Below are positions 7,833 through 16,097 of a stretch of 33,925 nucleotides of DNA, piece by piece. Below the pieces are notes generated by a model that searched no databases, was not told where the DNA came from, and was given only the letters and a program-made list of their open reading frames with translations. Position 1 is the first letter of the stretch, and every line of letters starts with the position of its first letter. The stretch comes from an uncultured Clostridia bacterium. GTDB lineage: Bacteria; Bacillota; Clostridia; Christensenellales; Borkfalkiaceae. The stretch covers positions 1-33,925 of the forward strand of contig CALVME010000063.1 in assembly GCA_944342055.1 (NCBI GenBank), read 5' to 3'. The translations under genes were made by a program, and so were the position numbers.

Positions 7833-9314
7833 ATGAAGGAAAAGTTTAAGCGGCTGGGCGCGGTCTCGATCGTCGCGCTTGCGATCGCCGTCATCATACT
7901 CATGGAAATAGCGGTCTGGAAGAGCTTTGCCGTGCATTATCGGTGCAGTTTCGTCTCCGTCGGCGAAGACGGGAGCTATGAAGAAACGGAAGAGCTCGAT
8001 CCCGCCGTCTTTTTGAACGGGGCGTCCGATCAGTATCTCTCTTTGGGCGGGGAGACGTCCCCGGTGCAGGCGATCGACGGGTTCGGCTATCGTTTTCTGG
8101 GGTGGTCGGACGGAACGCAGGAGACAGCCCGTCAGGACAGAACGCTTTCCAACGTGACCTATACCGCTTATTTTGCCTATGATTTCGGGGATATGCCGTT
8201 TTTATTCAGCGGCGAGTCGTATGTCTCCTTCGCGGACGGCACGCGTTTCGATGCGGCAGTGGAGCGCGAAGAGGTCAAGACGGGATATCCAAGCTACAAA
8301 TACAGTTACCGCATCACGTTTTCAAAGCCGACTTCGCTTCTGGACATGAGCGCGGACGCCATGTGGCAGCTGCTTCCCGTCTCGCAGGACCCCACGCTGA
8401 TGCGCGATCGGTTCGGCATGGAGATGGCGCGGGAGCTGGATTTTGCTTTTGCCTCCGAGGCGAGGCAGGTCGTGTTCTTTCACGAGGGGCAATTCATCGG
8501 CGTCTACCTGCTCTGCCGCGCGTTCCCGAGCGATTCGGAGTGGCTCTTTGAGAGCGGCAACGCCGTTCGCGTCGGGTTAGAGACGCTTGACAACGGCGTC
8601 TACGGACAGCAGGTCTTTTCGGGCGCGCCGTACGGGTTGCCAGATCACAGCTATAAGATCGCGAAATCGCAGAGCTATTACCTCTCGCAGGTCGTGCTGC
8701 CCCGCGTATATAACGCGATCTATCTGGACGGATCGTATGAGGCGGTCTCTTCGGCGCTCGACGTTGAATCCGCCGTGAGCGCGTATCTGATGACCGAGCT
8801 CATGAAAAATTCCGTCGCGGGCGAAAAGGGCGTACTGATGCGCTATGCCGAGGGAAAAGTTTTCTTCGTGTCGCAGACGTACTATACGCTCTCGGCGGGG
8901 CTCGATCGCAGGTTCGCATCGGCGGAAGGTTCCGTGTTCGATTTCACCTTGCAGGAAGAGGAGACGGAAGGGGAGTACAACGGATTCCCGCAGTATCTGC
9001 TTTACGGGCTTTCCCGCCTCGACTGGTTCCGTTCTCTCGCGGCGGAGCGCTGGAAGCTCTTTTCGGAGAGCGGGGCGATCGAACGGGGGATCGAGGGGAT
9101 CCGCGCCGCGGCTGCGGCGGACGAGCGGAATCTGGTCTCCGACAAGACGAAATATCCCTTCTTTTCTTCCTCCAATGAAGTGCGGGTGGACGAGTGGCCG
9201 TATTACGATCCCGACATCAAAGAAAATACCTATGCGGAGCACGTCGGATTTTTGTGCGACTGGCTTACGGAAAGAAAATTGTTTTTAGACGTTTATTTTG
9301 AGGGCGAGCTATGA
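7833..9314 (+). CDS. membrane-anchored CotH-like protein, probable degenerate kinase
   Basis: This 493-residue protein has an N-terminal membrane anchor (about residues 10-32) and then an extracytoplasmic region. Around residues 75-105 lies a Listeria-Bacteroides repeat-like segment (YRFLGWSDG...TAYF). The rest follows the CotH family layout: WQLLPVSQDPTLMRDRF, VVFFHEGQFIGVYLLCRAF, a DVESAVSAYLMTELMKNS segment, and a C-terminal helical part with ERWKLF. CotH proteins are atypical kinases of spore-coat or surface proteins. Here the Asp usually found after the final Asn-x and the WDFD-type metal motif are not recognisable (NSVAGEK, then VSQTYYTLSAGL), so activity is doubtful. No ribosome site precedes the ATG. 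The TTG at 7797 in the same frame is the -35 box, not a start. It overlaps the next gene by four bases. Confidence 0.7.
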   Translation: MKEKFKRLGAVSIVALAIAVIILMEIAVWKSFAVHYRCSFVSVGEDGSYEETEELDPAVFLNGASDQYLSLGGETSPVQAIDGFGYRFLGWSDGTQETARQDRTLSNVTYTAYFAYDFGDMPFLFSGESYVSFADGTRFDAAVEREEVKTGYPSYKYSYRITFSKPTSLLDMSADAMWQLLPVSQDPTLMRDRFGMEMARELDFAFASEARQVVFFHEGQFIGVYLLCRAFPSDSEWLFESGNAVRVGLETLDNGVYGQQVFSGAPYGLPDHSYKIAKSQSYYLSQVVLPRVYNAIYLDGSYEAVSSALDVESAVSAYLMTELMKNSVAGEKGVLMRYAEGKVFFVSQTYYTLSAGLDRRFASAEGSVFDFTLQEEETEGEYNGFPQYLLYGLSRLDWFRSLAAERWKLFSESGAIERGIEGIRAAAAADERNLVSDKTKYPFFSSSNEVRVDEWPYYDPDIKENTYAEHVGFLCDWLTERKLFLDVYFEGEL

Positions 9315-10498
9315 AGAAACCATTGACAACGAAACGTTCCAGAATTATTTTTATCATTTTCTTGTTTGCCTTTTTCCTCATCAGCGGCTGGCTTTCCCTG
9401 TTTACCTTCCGCCTGGTCCGCGTGCGTTACGACACGGCGCTTTGGGACATCGGGCCGGACGGGGAATATTACGAAGTGTTGGGCGAAATGGGCATGAATT
9501 CCTCGGTCGGATATGTGGATTGCGGCTACGATGCGCTCGAATACGTGGACAATTTTTTGGACAATCATATCGTCAAAGCGTATCCGAAGGAAGGCTATCG
9601 CTTTTTGCGCTGGTCGGACGGGAACACGAACGCGGAACGAAAGGACGGTATGCGTTTCGAGATCGATTGCACGGCTTACTTTGTGCCTGACAGGTCGACA
9701 GATGTGCCGCAGATCACCTTGAAGGGAGGAAACTTCTATGAGACCGTGCGCACGTCCTTCGATTGGGACGGCTCTTCCTATTCCTGCACCGACCTTGGCG
9801 CGGGCAGGGTCGTGACGTTGCAAAAGGGCATATCCTATTTCCTTCTCGATCAGAAATGCGAAACGTCCTCTTTCGGGGCATTCCGGAAGCTCTTGCTGTT
9901 CTCTTGCGACGGGGCGGAGACCGAATGCGATCAATATTTTGCCCTCAAACTGTTTGAGCAATTTTACGGCGGCAAGACGATGTACATAGAGGTGTATATC
10001 AATACGGAGTACCGGGGGCTGTACATCGGATACACCTCCCCCGTGATCGAAGAAAGGGGCTCGTTCAGGCAGGCGGAGCCGCTCGACGCGAGGCAATCCG
10101 CGCTCGGCAAGTGGTTCGGCGGAGGATGTCTCACATTCGTTTCGGAAGAAGGAGCGGTGACGGCGCTTCCGCTCGCGGGAGAAGAGAGCTTTTCGTTCAC
10201 GGCGGAAGAGAGTGCGTGCGTCAAAGAGATGAGCTCTTATTTTTCGTCCGCGGAAATGCCGATGTCGCCCGAAGCGAGCCGCCGCAATCACTATGCGGAC
10301 GACCTTCCCGGCGTGCTTTGGCCGACTTATGAAACCTGTTACTATATGCATGAAGATCTGACGGCAAACTTTCAATACCGATTTGAAGAATACTGCCGCG
10401 AACTTTCGGAATACGAGGCCGCCGCAGGAGAGGAGCGCGACGCGAGGAAGGAAGTCCTGTTGCAGAGGGCTGCCGAACTTGCCGCAGGCGTTTCCTGA
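9311..10498 (+). CDS. second membrane-anchored CotH-like paralogue, truncated layout
   Basis: This 395-residue protein starts in an ATGA overlap with the preceding gene, so translation is probably coupled. It repeats the same plan: N-terminal membrane segment (about 12-33), a YRFLRWSDGNTNAERKDG...TAYF segment matching its neighbour, then a CotH-like core with FRKLLLFSC and MYIEVYINTEYRGLYIGY (compare the VYLNGEYLGVYLLTE pattern of CotH). The later CotH half with the second metal-binding Asp and the RW-containing helical tail is short or unrecognisable, so this looks even more eroded. The two genes appear to be an old tandem duplication forming one transcription unit. Function is unknown; a surface scaffold or assembly factor is possible. 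Confidence 0.6.
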   Translation: MKKPLTTKRSRIIFIIFLFAFFLISGWLSLFTFRLVRVRYDTALWDIGPDGEYYEVLGEMGMNSSVGYVDCGYDALEYVDNFLDNHIVKAYPKEGYRFLRWSDGNTNAERKDGMRFEIDCTAYFVPDRSTDVPQITLKGGNFYETVRTSFDWDGSSYSCTDLGAGRVVTLQKGISYFLLDQKCETSSFGAFRKLLLFSCDGAETECDQYFALKLFEQFYGGKTMYIEVYINTEYRGLYIGYTSPVIEERGSFRQAEPLDARQSALGKWFGGGCLTFVSEEGAVTALPLAGEESFSFTAEESACVKEMSSYFSSAEMPMSPEASRRNHYADDLPGVLWPTYETCYYMHEDLTANFQYRFEEYCRELSEYEAAAGEERDARKEVLLQRAAELAAGVS

Positions 10499-10502
10499 AA
10501 AG

Positions 10503-10530
10503 AAAACACCGCAAATTTGCGGTGTTTTTT
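10503..10530 (+). terminator. rho-independent terminator after the CotH-like pair
   Basis: AACACCGC (10505-10512) pairs with GCGGTGTT (10519-10526) around AAATTT, followed by further T residues to 10530. The whole element is a near-perfect palindrome and may work in both directions. Confidence 0.92.
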
Positions 10531-10550
10531 CGGAATGCGGCAAAAAATAC

Positions 10551-10579
10551 TTTACTTTTTTTCCCGCAAACGCTATAAT
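10551..10579 (+). promoter_or_regulatory. promoter of the methyltransferase/pseudouridine synthase pair
   Basis: TTTACT (10551-10556) and TATAAT (10574-10579) have a 17-base spacer. The ATG at 10589 follows after nine bases, so the transcript is leaderless or nearly so. Confidence 0.8.
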
Positions 10580-10588
10580 TTTGCTGTT

Positions 10589-11443
10589 ATGAGAATTGCA
10601 CGGGATTGGCAGGATTATTCCGTCATCGCCACGGGTGACGGCTATAAACTCGAACGATGGAAGGACGTCTATCTGCTTCGCCCGGATCCGCAGGCGATCT
10701 GGAAGGCGCAGCGCGATCTCTTTTCCTATCCGAAGCTCAATGCCGTCTACAGAAGAAGCGACAAGGGCGGGGGAAGCTGGGAGTATCGCAGACCCATGCC
10801 CGAGAGCTGGATCGTCTCGTACAAAGATCTCAAATTTTCCGTCAAGCCGATGGGCTTTAAACATACGGGGCTGTTTCCCGAACAGGCGGTCAACTGGGAC
10901 AGAATGCGGGAACTCATCAGCGCCGCAGGCAGGCCGATCAGGGTGCTCAATCTCTTTGCGTACACGGGCGGCGCGACCGTAGCGTGCGCCAAGGCGGGCG
11001 CGGAAGTGACGCACGTCGATGCGGCGAAAGGCATGGTGGAGCGCGCGGGGGAGAACGTAAGGCTCTCCGAAGTGGACGGAAAGGTGCGCTATATCGTGGA
11101 CGATTGCAAGAAGTTCGTCCAGCGCGAAATTCGGCGCGGCAATCGTTACGACGCGATCATCATGGACCCGCCTTCTTACGGCAGGGGACCGGGCGGCGAG
11201 ATCTGGAAGATCGAATCCGAGCTTTACGACTTTGTTTCGCTCTGCGCGGGGGTGCTTTCCGATCATCCGCTGTTCTTTCTGATCAACAGCTACACGACGG
11301 GATTGCAACCCATGGTGCTGAGCAACATTCTGACGCTTCTTTTCGGCGGCAGGGGCAAAGTAGAGGCTTACGAAGTCGGAATACAAACGGAGGAAGGCAT
11401 TCCGCTTCCGTGCGGGGCGGGTGGCATGTTTATTTATGAATGA
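10589..11443 (+). CDS. class I SAM-dependent methyltransferase, RlmI/RlmK-like, probably acting on RNA
   Basis: The protein has 284 residues. A small N-terminal region (LERWKDVYLLRPDPQ at 21-35) precedes a Rossmann-fold methyltransferase domain. Motif I is NLFAYTGGATV (121-131), Asp144 probably holds the SAM ribose, and MDPPSYGRG (192-200) is the DPPxY-type motif of base methyltransferases in the RlmI/RlmK family. Substrate is inferred to be rRNA, supported by the overlapping pseudouridine synthase gene. The start matches the usual family start, yet has no ribosome site and lies nine bases after the -10 box. The last eight bases overlap the next gene. Confidence 0.88.
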   Translation: MRIARDWQDYSVIATGDGYKLERWKDVYLLRPDPQAIWKAQRDLFSYPKLNAVYRRSDKGGGSWEYRRPMPESWIVSYKDLKFSVKPMGFKHTGLFPEQAVNWDRMRELISAAGRPIRVLNLFAYTGGATVACAKAGAEVTHVDAAKGMVERAGENVRLSEVDGKVRYIVDDCKKFVQREIRRGNRYDAIIMDPPSYGRGPGGEIWKIESELYDFVSLCAGVLSDHPLFFLINSYTTGLQPMVLSNILTLLFGGRGKVEAYEVGIQTEEGIPLPCGAGGMFIYE

Positions 11444-12137
11444 CGAACTTGTGATCTTGCACGAAGACAATCATATCATCGTCGTGATGAAGCCGCAGAA
11501 CATCGCTTCCTGCGGGGACGAAAGCGGGGACGACAACCTGCTCGATATGCTGAAGGCTTACGTCAAGGAGAAGTACGACAAGGCAGGCAACGCGTATATC
11601 GGGCTCGTGCATCGGCTGGACAGGCCGACGGGCGGGGTCATGGTTTACGCAAAGACTTCCAAAGCGGCGGCTCGGCTCTCCGAACAGATGAAGAGCGGCG
11701 ATTTCGAGAAAAAATATCTGGCAGTCCTCTGCGGCGTGCCGTCGGAGCCGAAGGCGACGCTCGTCAATTATCTGAAAAAGAACGCCGTCAACAACATGGT
11801 CTATCTCTGCCCTCCCACGACGGACGGCGCCAAGAAGGCGATTCTCGATTATCAGGTCCTGCAGACCAAGGGCAACCATGCGCTCGTGTGCGTCACGCTG
11901 CATACGGGCAGGAGTCATCAGATCCGCGTGCAGATGGCGGGGATCGGCACTCCCGTGTTTGGCGATATGCGTTACGGCGGAGACAAGGCGCAGAAGGGCA
12001 AGCTTGCGCTCTGGGCGTATTCTCTCGCCTTTACCCATCCCGTCACGAAAGAAAAGCTTCGCTTTGTTTTGGAGCCTCCCGAGGACGAAGTGCCGTGGAA
12101 GGCGTTCGACGTCAATGCGGCGATCAGCTTGAAATAA
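11436..12137 (+). CDS. RluA-family RNA pseudouridine synthase
   Basis: The protein has 233 residues. The RluA catalytic motif HRLDRPTGG lies at 59-67, with catalytic Asp62 isomerising uridine to pseudouridine. Further family signatures are KKYLAVLCG, CVTLHTGRSHQIRVQMA and GDMRYGG. There is no N-terminal S4 domain. The Gly in place of the usual Ser (TGG versus TSG) is a common variant. The ATG at 11436 overlaps the preceding stop by eight bases (ATGAATGA), making translational coupling likely and pairing two RNA-modifying enzymes in one operon. Target uridines cannot be deduced. Confidence 0.92.
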   Translation: MNDELVILHEDNHIIVVMKPQNIASCGDESGDDNLLDMLKAYVKEKYDKAGNAYIGLVHRLDRPTGGVMVYAKTSKAAARLSEQMKSGDFEKKYLAVLCGVPSEPKATLVNYLKKNAVNNMVYLCPPTTDGAKKAILDYQVLQTKGNHALVCVTLHTGRSHQIRVQMAGIGTPVFGDMRYGGDKAQKGKLALWAYSLAFTHPVTKEKLRFVLEPPEDEVPWKAFDVNAAISLK

Positions 12138-12213
12138 CCCAGTCAGTGCGCGGCGAGCGTCCGCTTTGCCGCCGGAAAAATACAACACCATTGCTATCAG
12201 GAGCAATTATTGC

Positions 12214-14193
12214 ATGAAAAAGAAAATTATCGCAGGTTTATTGGCGACGGCGGCGGTTGCGTTTGCCGGAACGGGATTGACGCAGGTTGAAGCGGCGACG
12301 ACGGAAACGTACAGACCGTCCGGACTGTTTTTGACGGAGAGCAGCGAACTGACCTCCAAGGAGATCGGCGAGGAGACCTACCTTGCCGTCGCTCTCAAGG
12401 ACAATTCTTCCGTGACCTATCGTCAGAATCTCGCGCTCGCCTGGATGGAGAGCGCGGGCGAGGAGGGATACTTCACGCTCGAGCTTCAGATGGAGCGCAA
12501 CTTCACCGAGCTCAAACTGACGCTTGAGAGCGATCAGAACAGCGCGACCAAGGACAAAAAGACGACCAACGTTCTGACGTTCACAAAGACCGGCGTTATT
12601 GTCAACGACGGTACGGAAGTGGCGTTCACGGATACAGACGTGACCGTCACGCTCAGGGAAACGGAGACGACGGGCGATTTTACCGTATTCGTCAACGGTC
12701 GGGACGTAGGTGAATTCACCAACATCGGCGGCTATTACGCGCCCTATCGTTCCTCTTCCGCGACGACGCCCTGCGTGCCGCTGCGCATCTCTGCCGAGAC
12801 GGAGGACGGCGCCGTGGAGACCCTTGCGATCAAGAGCATGAACAAGCAGAGCTTTGCCCTGACGGACGGAAACATCGTCGACGACACCGCGCCCGTATTC
12901 GTGCTCGGCGAAGAGGTCAGGAGCTTCCTGCTCGGCTATACCGTCGCGCTCGACTATGTGGCGATCGACGTCTGCGACGAGACTGTCACCAAGACGCTCT
13001 CCTATCTGCAATACGGCAAGGACAGCACTTCGACGCTCTCTTCCTCCACGCTGATCTTCGAGACGGATGTCTTTGACACCTACGGCTGCGAATACATCAA
13101 CGTGACGGGCAAACTCAACGACGATTCGGGCAACACCGCAGAGATCGATCTTTCCTGGTACGCGGACGAGGCTGACCTCACCGCGTTCGACGACAAGCAG
13201 TTCTTCTCCGTGGTGAGAAATTCTTCGGGGCCTCAATACGTCGGCACGGAGAGCGAATACGAAGCATATCAGGAGGCAGTCACCGCCGCCGCTGAGGGCG
13301 TATCCGTCGGCGAGAGCTCCTATGTGTATCTGCCTTCCCTCAAGGGCATGATCGAGGACGACGACACCGCTTACGAGAGCTTCTCTTTCACCGTTTATTA
13401 CAAGACGCAGACGAGCAGCAGCGTGCAGACGGCGTCCGGACTGAAGTCGGACAGCCTGTATTTCTCCGTCAGCGATCCCGGAAAGTACGTCTTCAAGGTC
13501 GTCGTTTCCGACAAGACGGGAAACGCACTGCAGGCGGAAAAGGACGGCAAAGATGTCACGGTGACGTCTTCGAACGTGTTTGAGATCGACTCCATTCCTT
13601 CCTTTACGTTTACGATCTACAACTACGGCGTTTCCGTCGAGAACGGCAAGACCAACAAGACGGGTTACGTCGACGCGACTTACAACATCAGCAACTTTAC
13701 GATCAACGCGGTCAGCGGCTACGAGGCTTCCTATAAGCTCTTTTATGTAGACACCGCCCGCTATTACGAGGAAAAGGGCGAGTATCTCGGATACAATGCG
13801 CTCGTCGATCATCCCACCGATTACGCAGATTACTTCGTCGAAATCGACGAATACAACAGCGCAATCACCGAGGACGACGAGGAGTGGAGCACTTCCGACA
13901 ACGAGTACAACTGGCAGCCTTCGTCTTTGACCTTTGTACCCCAGAAGACGGGCTTCTACGTCGTCGAAGCGGAGGTGACGGACGCAGAGCTCTACGGAGT
14001 CAAGGACTTCGGTTATCAGGCGATCGAGATCGTTGCGGAGCAGGATATCGTCAAGGGTGATTCCGACTGGCTGGAGAACAACATTGTCTCCGTCGTCCTG
14101 TTCGCCATTGCGGCGGTCGCCCTTCTCGGCATCATCGCTGTCGTCGTCATCGACCCGAAGGAGAAAGATCTGGACGAAATCGATCAGAAATAA
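12214..14193 (+). CDS. secreted, C-terminally membrane-anchored protein of unknown function
   Basis: The protein has 659 residues. A signal peptide (MKKKIIAGLLATAAVAFAG..., cleavage likely after VEA near residue 27) is followed by a long extracellular region rich in Thr, Ser, Asp and Glu, then one membrane helix at about 624-646 and a short charged tail. Residues about 30-210 resemble a jelly-roll or laminin-G-like sandwich by their alternating beta pattern. The middle looks like successive Ig-like domains (for example VFVLGEEVRSFLLGYTV, then SYVYLPSLKG). No catalytic motif or LPXTG signal is seen. ATG 12214 has AGGAG ten bases upstream; the longer ORF start at 12166 lacks this. It may be a surface adhesin or glycan-binding protein next to the xylan locus, but this is a guess. 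Confidence 0.75.
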   Translation: MKKKIIAGLLATAAVAFAGTGLTQVEAATTETYRPSGLFLTESSELTSKEIGEETYLAVALKDNSSVTYRQNLALAWMESAGEEGYFTLELQMERNFTELKLTLESDQNSATKDKKTTNVLTFTKTGVIVNDGTEVAFTDTDVTVTLRETETTGDFTVFVNGRDVGEFTNIGGYYAPYRSSSATTPCVPLRISAETEDGAVETLAIKSMNKQSFALTDGNIVDDTAPVFVLGEEVRSFLLGYTVALDYVAIDVCDETVTKTLSYLQYGKDSTSTLSSSTLIFETDVFDTYGCEYINVTGKLNDDSGNTAEIDLSWYADEADLTAFDDKQFFSVVRNSSGPQYVGTESEYEAYQEAVTAAAEGVSVGESSYVYLPSLKGMIEDDDTAYESFSFTVYYKTQTSSSVQTASGLKSDSLYFSVSDPGKYVFKVVVSDKTGNALQAEKDGKDVTVTSSNVFEIDSIPSFTFTIYNYGVSVENGKTNKTGYVDATYNISNFTINAVSGYEASYKLFYVDTARYYEEKGEYLGYNALVDHPTDYADYFVEIDEYNSAITEDDEEWSTSDNEYNWQPSSLTFVPQKTGFYVVEAEVTDAELYGVKDFGYQAIEIVAEQDIVKGDSDWLENNIVSVVLFAIAAVALLGIIAVVVIDPKEKDLDEIDQK

Positions 14194-14209
14194 AACATCG
14201 GACATCACA

Positions 14210-14241
14210 GAAAGAGGAGCGGGACAGCTCCTCTTTCTTTT
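14210..14241 (+). terminator. rho-independent terminator
   Basis: GAAAGAGGAGC (14210-14220) pairs perfectly with GCTCCTCTTTC (14227-14237), followed by TTTT. It ends the unit containing the anchored surface protein. Confidence 0.92.
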
Positions 14242-14272
14242 GTCGCTGCAATTTTCATGCGGAGAGACACGG

Positions 14273-14477
14273 ATATGCGTTTGGTCGGCGAAAGGGCACG
14301 CGTTCGCAGCCGTGGGGGGGGAGGAAAGCGAACCTGCCTTTGCCGTTTGGCGGAGCGTGGCGAGCGAACCTGCCTTTGCAGGCGTACGCAGAAACCTGTC
14401 TTCGTCGCCGGGAGGGCAAGGGCGAGCGAACCTGCCTTTGCCGCTCTTGCGGGCGGAGCCCGAAGAATATGCGTTTG
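14273..14477. repeat. cluster of short direct repeats in an intergenic region
   Basis: AGCGAACCTGCCTTTGC occurs exactly at 14327-14343, 14363-14379 and 14425-14441, with a degenerate copy near 14387-14404 (AGAAACCTGTCTTCG). The outer edges carry ATATGCGTTTG at 14273-14283 and again at 14467-14477. No ribosome site or convincing ORF is present. It lies between a terminator and the GH43 promoter. Confidence 0.8.
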
Positions 14478-14508
14478 TCCCGATCGCAAAATATTTTTCA
14501 AGAAAGCA

Positions 14509-14537
14509 TTGACAAAACGTCCAATCTGGTTTATACT
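14509..14537 (+). promoter_or_regulatory. promoter of the GH43-lacI unit
   Basis: TTGACA (14509-14514) and TATACT (14532-14537) have a 17-base spacer. Transcription should start near 14544, at the operator. Confidence 0.85.
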
Positions 14538-14543
14538 GAAAAA

Positions 14544-14556
14544 GTAATCGATTAAC
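14544..14556 (+). promoter_or_regulatory. LacI-family operator at the GH43 promoter
   Basis: GTAATCGATTAAC contains the perfect palindrome TAATCGATTA with the central CG typical of LacI-family sites. It starts at the predicted transcription start, where a bound repressor would block initiation. The same 13 bases recur at 17533 and 17577. Confidence 0.85.
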
Positions 14557-14578
14557 CAACCCAAAAAGGAGAACAACG

Positions 14579-16081
14579 ATGAAACGGCAGGTATATAATC
14601 CATTTTTACCGCTCGACAAGTACATTCCGGACGGCGAGCCGCATGTATTCGGCGACCGCGTCTATCTCTTCGGTTCGCAGGACAAGGAGGCGGGGGAGAC
14701 GTACTGCATGCTCGACTATGAGGTCTGGTCCGCGCCCATAGACGACTTGAGCGACTGGAGCACGAAGGGCGTGAGTTACAGCGCCATGCAGGATCCGCTC
14801 GCGGCGGAGACGGGCAGACCGTACCTCTACGCGCCTGACTGCGTGCGCGGCAACGACGGGAGATATTATCTCTATTATTCTTTGAGCGGAGAAAAGGGCG
14901 TGGGCGGATATCACGGCCCGATCAGCGTGGCGGTGTGCGATACGCCTGACGGCAAGTATGAATTTTACGGGCATCTGCGCTATGCGGACGGAACCGTCTG
15001 CAAGCGTTTCGTGCCCTTCGATCCCGCCGTCATCAACGACGGGGGGACGATCCGCCTGTATTACGGCACATGGTATCCGTTCGATGAACAGCCCGCCTCC
15101 GAGCGCGACCGCTTTGTGAAACAGCAGGCGGAAATGTTCGGCAAGACGGAGGAAGAGGTACGCTCGGAGGAAGCCGAAGGCGGCGTCATGGGCGCGATCG
15201 GCTGCGTGTTGCGGGACGATATGCTCACGATCGCGGAGGGACCCAAACACATTCTTCCCACGCTCACGCGCGGCACGCCGTTTGAGAGCGTCATGGCGAG
15301 CGAGGGGCTCATTCACGGGCATTTCTTCTACGGACACGGATTTTACGAAGGTTCTTCCATCCGCAAGATCGGCGATACCTATTACTTTATCTACTCTTCC
15401 GTGAACAATCACGAGCTTTGTTACTGTACGAGCCGCTATCCCGATCGCGACTTTGTCTATCGCGGCGTCATCATCTCCAACGGCGACGTGGGATATCGCG
15501 GCAGGACGGAGGAGGAGCGGGCAAACCATACGGCGACCACGCACGGCAGCATCGAGTGCATCGGGGGCAAGTGGTATGTGTTCTATCATCGCCAGACGCA
15601 CGGCAGCGATTACAGCAGACAGGCTTGCGCGGAGCCCATCGAAATTTTGCCCGACGGGAGCATTCCGCAGGTCGAGGTCACCTCTTGCGGGCTGAACGGC
15701 GGGCCGCTCAAGGGCGAGGGAGAGTATCCCGCGGTCATTTGCTGCAACCTGACGAACGGTCACATGCCGCACGGCGGAAACAGCAGTTTTGAGGGCATTC
15801 CCATGGTGACGAGTGCGGACGGAGAACGGTTTGTCGGAAACGTGACTGCGGGGACGGAAGTCGTCTACAAGTATTTCGACCTTTCTCACGCCGCCCGCGT
15901 CTGCGTCAGAGCGCGCGGAAAGGGCGTGTTGGAGCTGGACGGCGTCTCCGCCGAGGTCCGTTCGGAAGACTGGAGCGAGGTGCTCCTGCCCGTTTCCCGC
16001 CGCGGCGTGCGCGAGGCTTTGCGCCTGAAGCTGTCGGAAGGGCGCATCGATATTTTGTCGTTCCGTTTTGAAGCGGAATGA
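14579..16081 (+). CDS. glycoside hydrolase family 43 (beta-xylosidase/alpha-L-arabinofuranosidase type)
   Basis: This 500-residue protein has no signal peptide, so it probably acts in the cytoplasm on imported oligosaccharides. The five-blade propeller residues of GH43 can be placed: base Asp18 (YIPDGEPHVFG), modulating Asp87 (YAPDCVRGNDGRYYLYY) and acid Glu257 (GFYEGSSIRKIGDTYYF). A beta-sandwich-like domain fills about 400-500 (YKYFDLSHAARVCVRARGKG). GH43 enzymes remove xylose or arabinose units; the locus context favours xylo- or arabinoxylo-oligosaccharides, but the exact specificity is inferred. ATG 14579 has AGGAG seven bases upstream. It is first in an operon with the LacI-type regulator, 16 bases downstream, and is controlled by the operator at 14544. 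Confidence 0.88.
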   Translation: MKRQVYNPFLPLDKYIPDGEPHVFGDRVYLFGSQDKEAGETYCMLDYEVWSAPIDDLSDWSTKGVSYSAMQDPLAAETGRPYLYAPDCVRGNDGRYYLYYSLSGEKGVGGYHGPISVAVCDTPDGKYEFYGHLRYADGTVCKRFVPFDPAVINDGGTIRLYYGTWYPFDEQPASERDRFVKQQAEMFGKTEEEVRSEEAEGGVMGAIGCVLRDDMLTIAEGPKHILPTLTRGTPFESVMASEGLIHGHFFYGHGFYEGSSIRKIGDTYYFIYSSVNNHELCYCTSRYPDRDFVYRGVIISNGDVGYRGRTEEERANHTATTHGSIECIGGKWYVFYHRQTHGSDYSRQACAEPIEILPDGSIPQVEVTSCGLNGGPLKGEGEYPAVICCNLTNGHMPHGGNSSFEGIPMVTSADGERFVGNVTAGTEVVYKYFDLSHAARVCVRARGKGVLELDGVSAEVRSEDWSEVLLPVSRRGVREALRLKLSEGRIDILSFRFEAE

Positions 16082-16097
16082 TTGCAGAGGTTATCTT

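Noticed and set aside
9293..11470. Long - strand ORF spanning the CotH-like and methyltransferase genes
   Set aside because: It crosses a strong terminator, a promoter and two genes with clear motifs on the other strand. Its translation resembles no protein family.
14273..14477. Possible CRISPR array
   Set aside because: The repeats are 17 bases, unequally spaced, and only three are exact. Spacers are of unequal length, and no cas gene is present.
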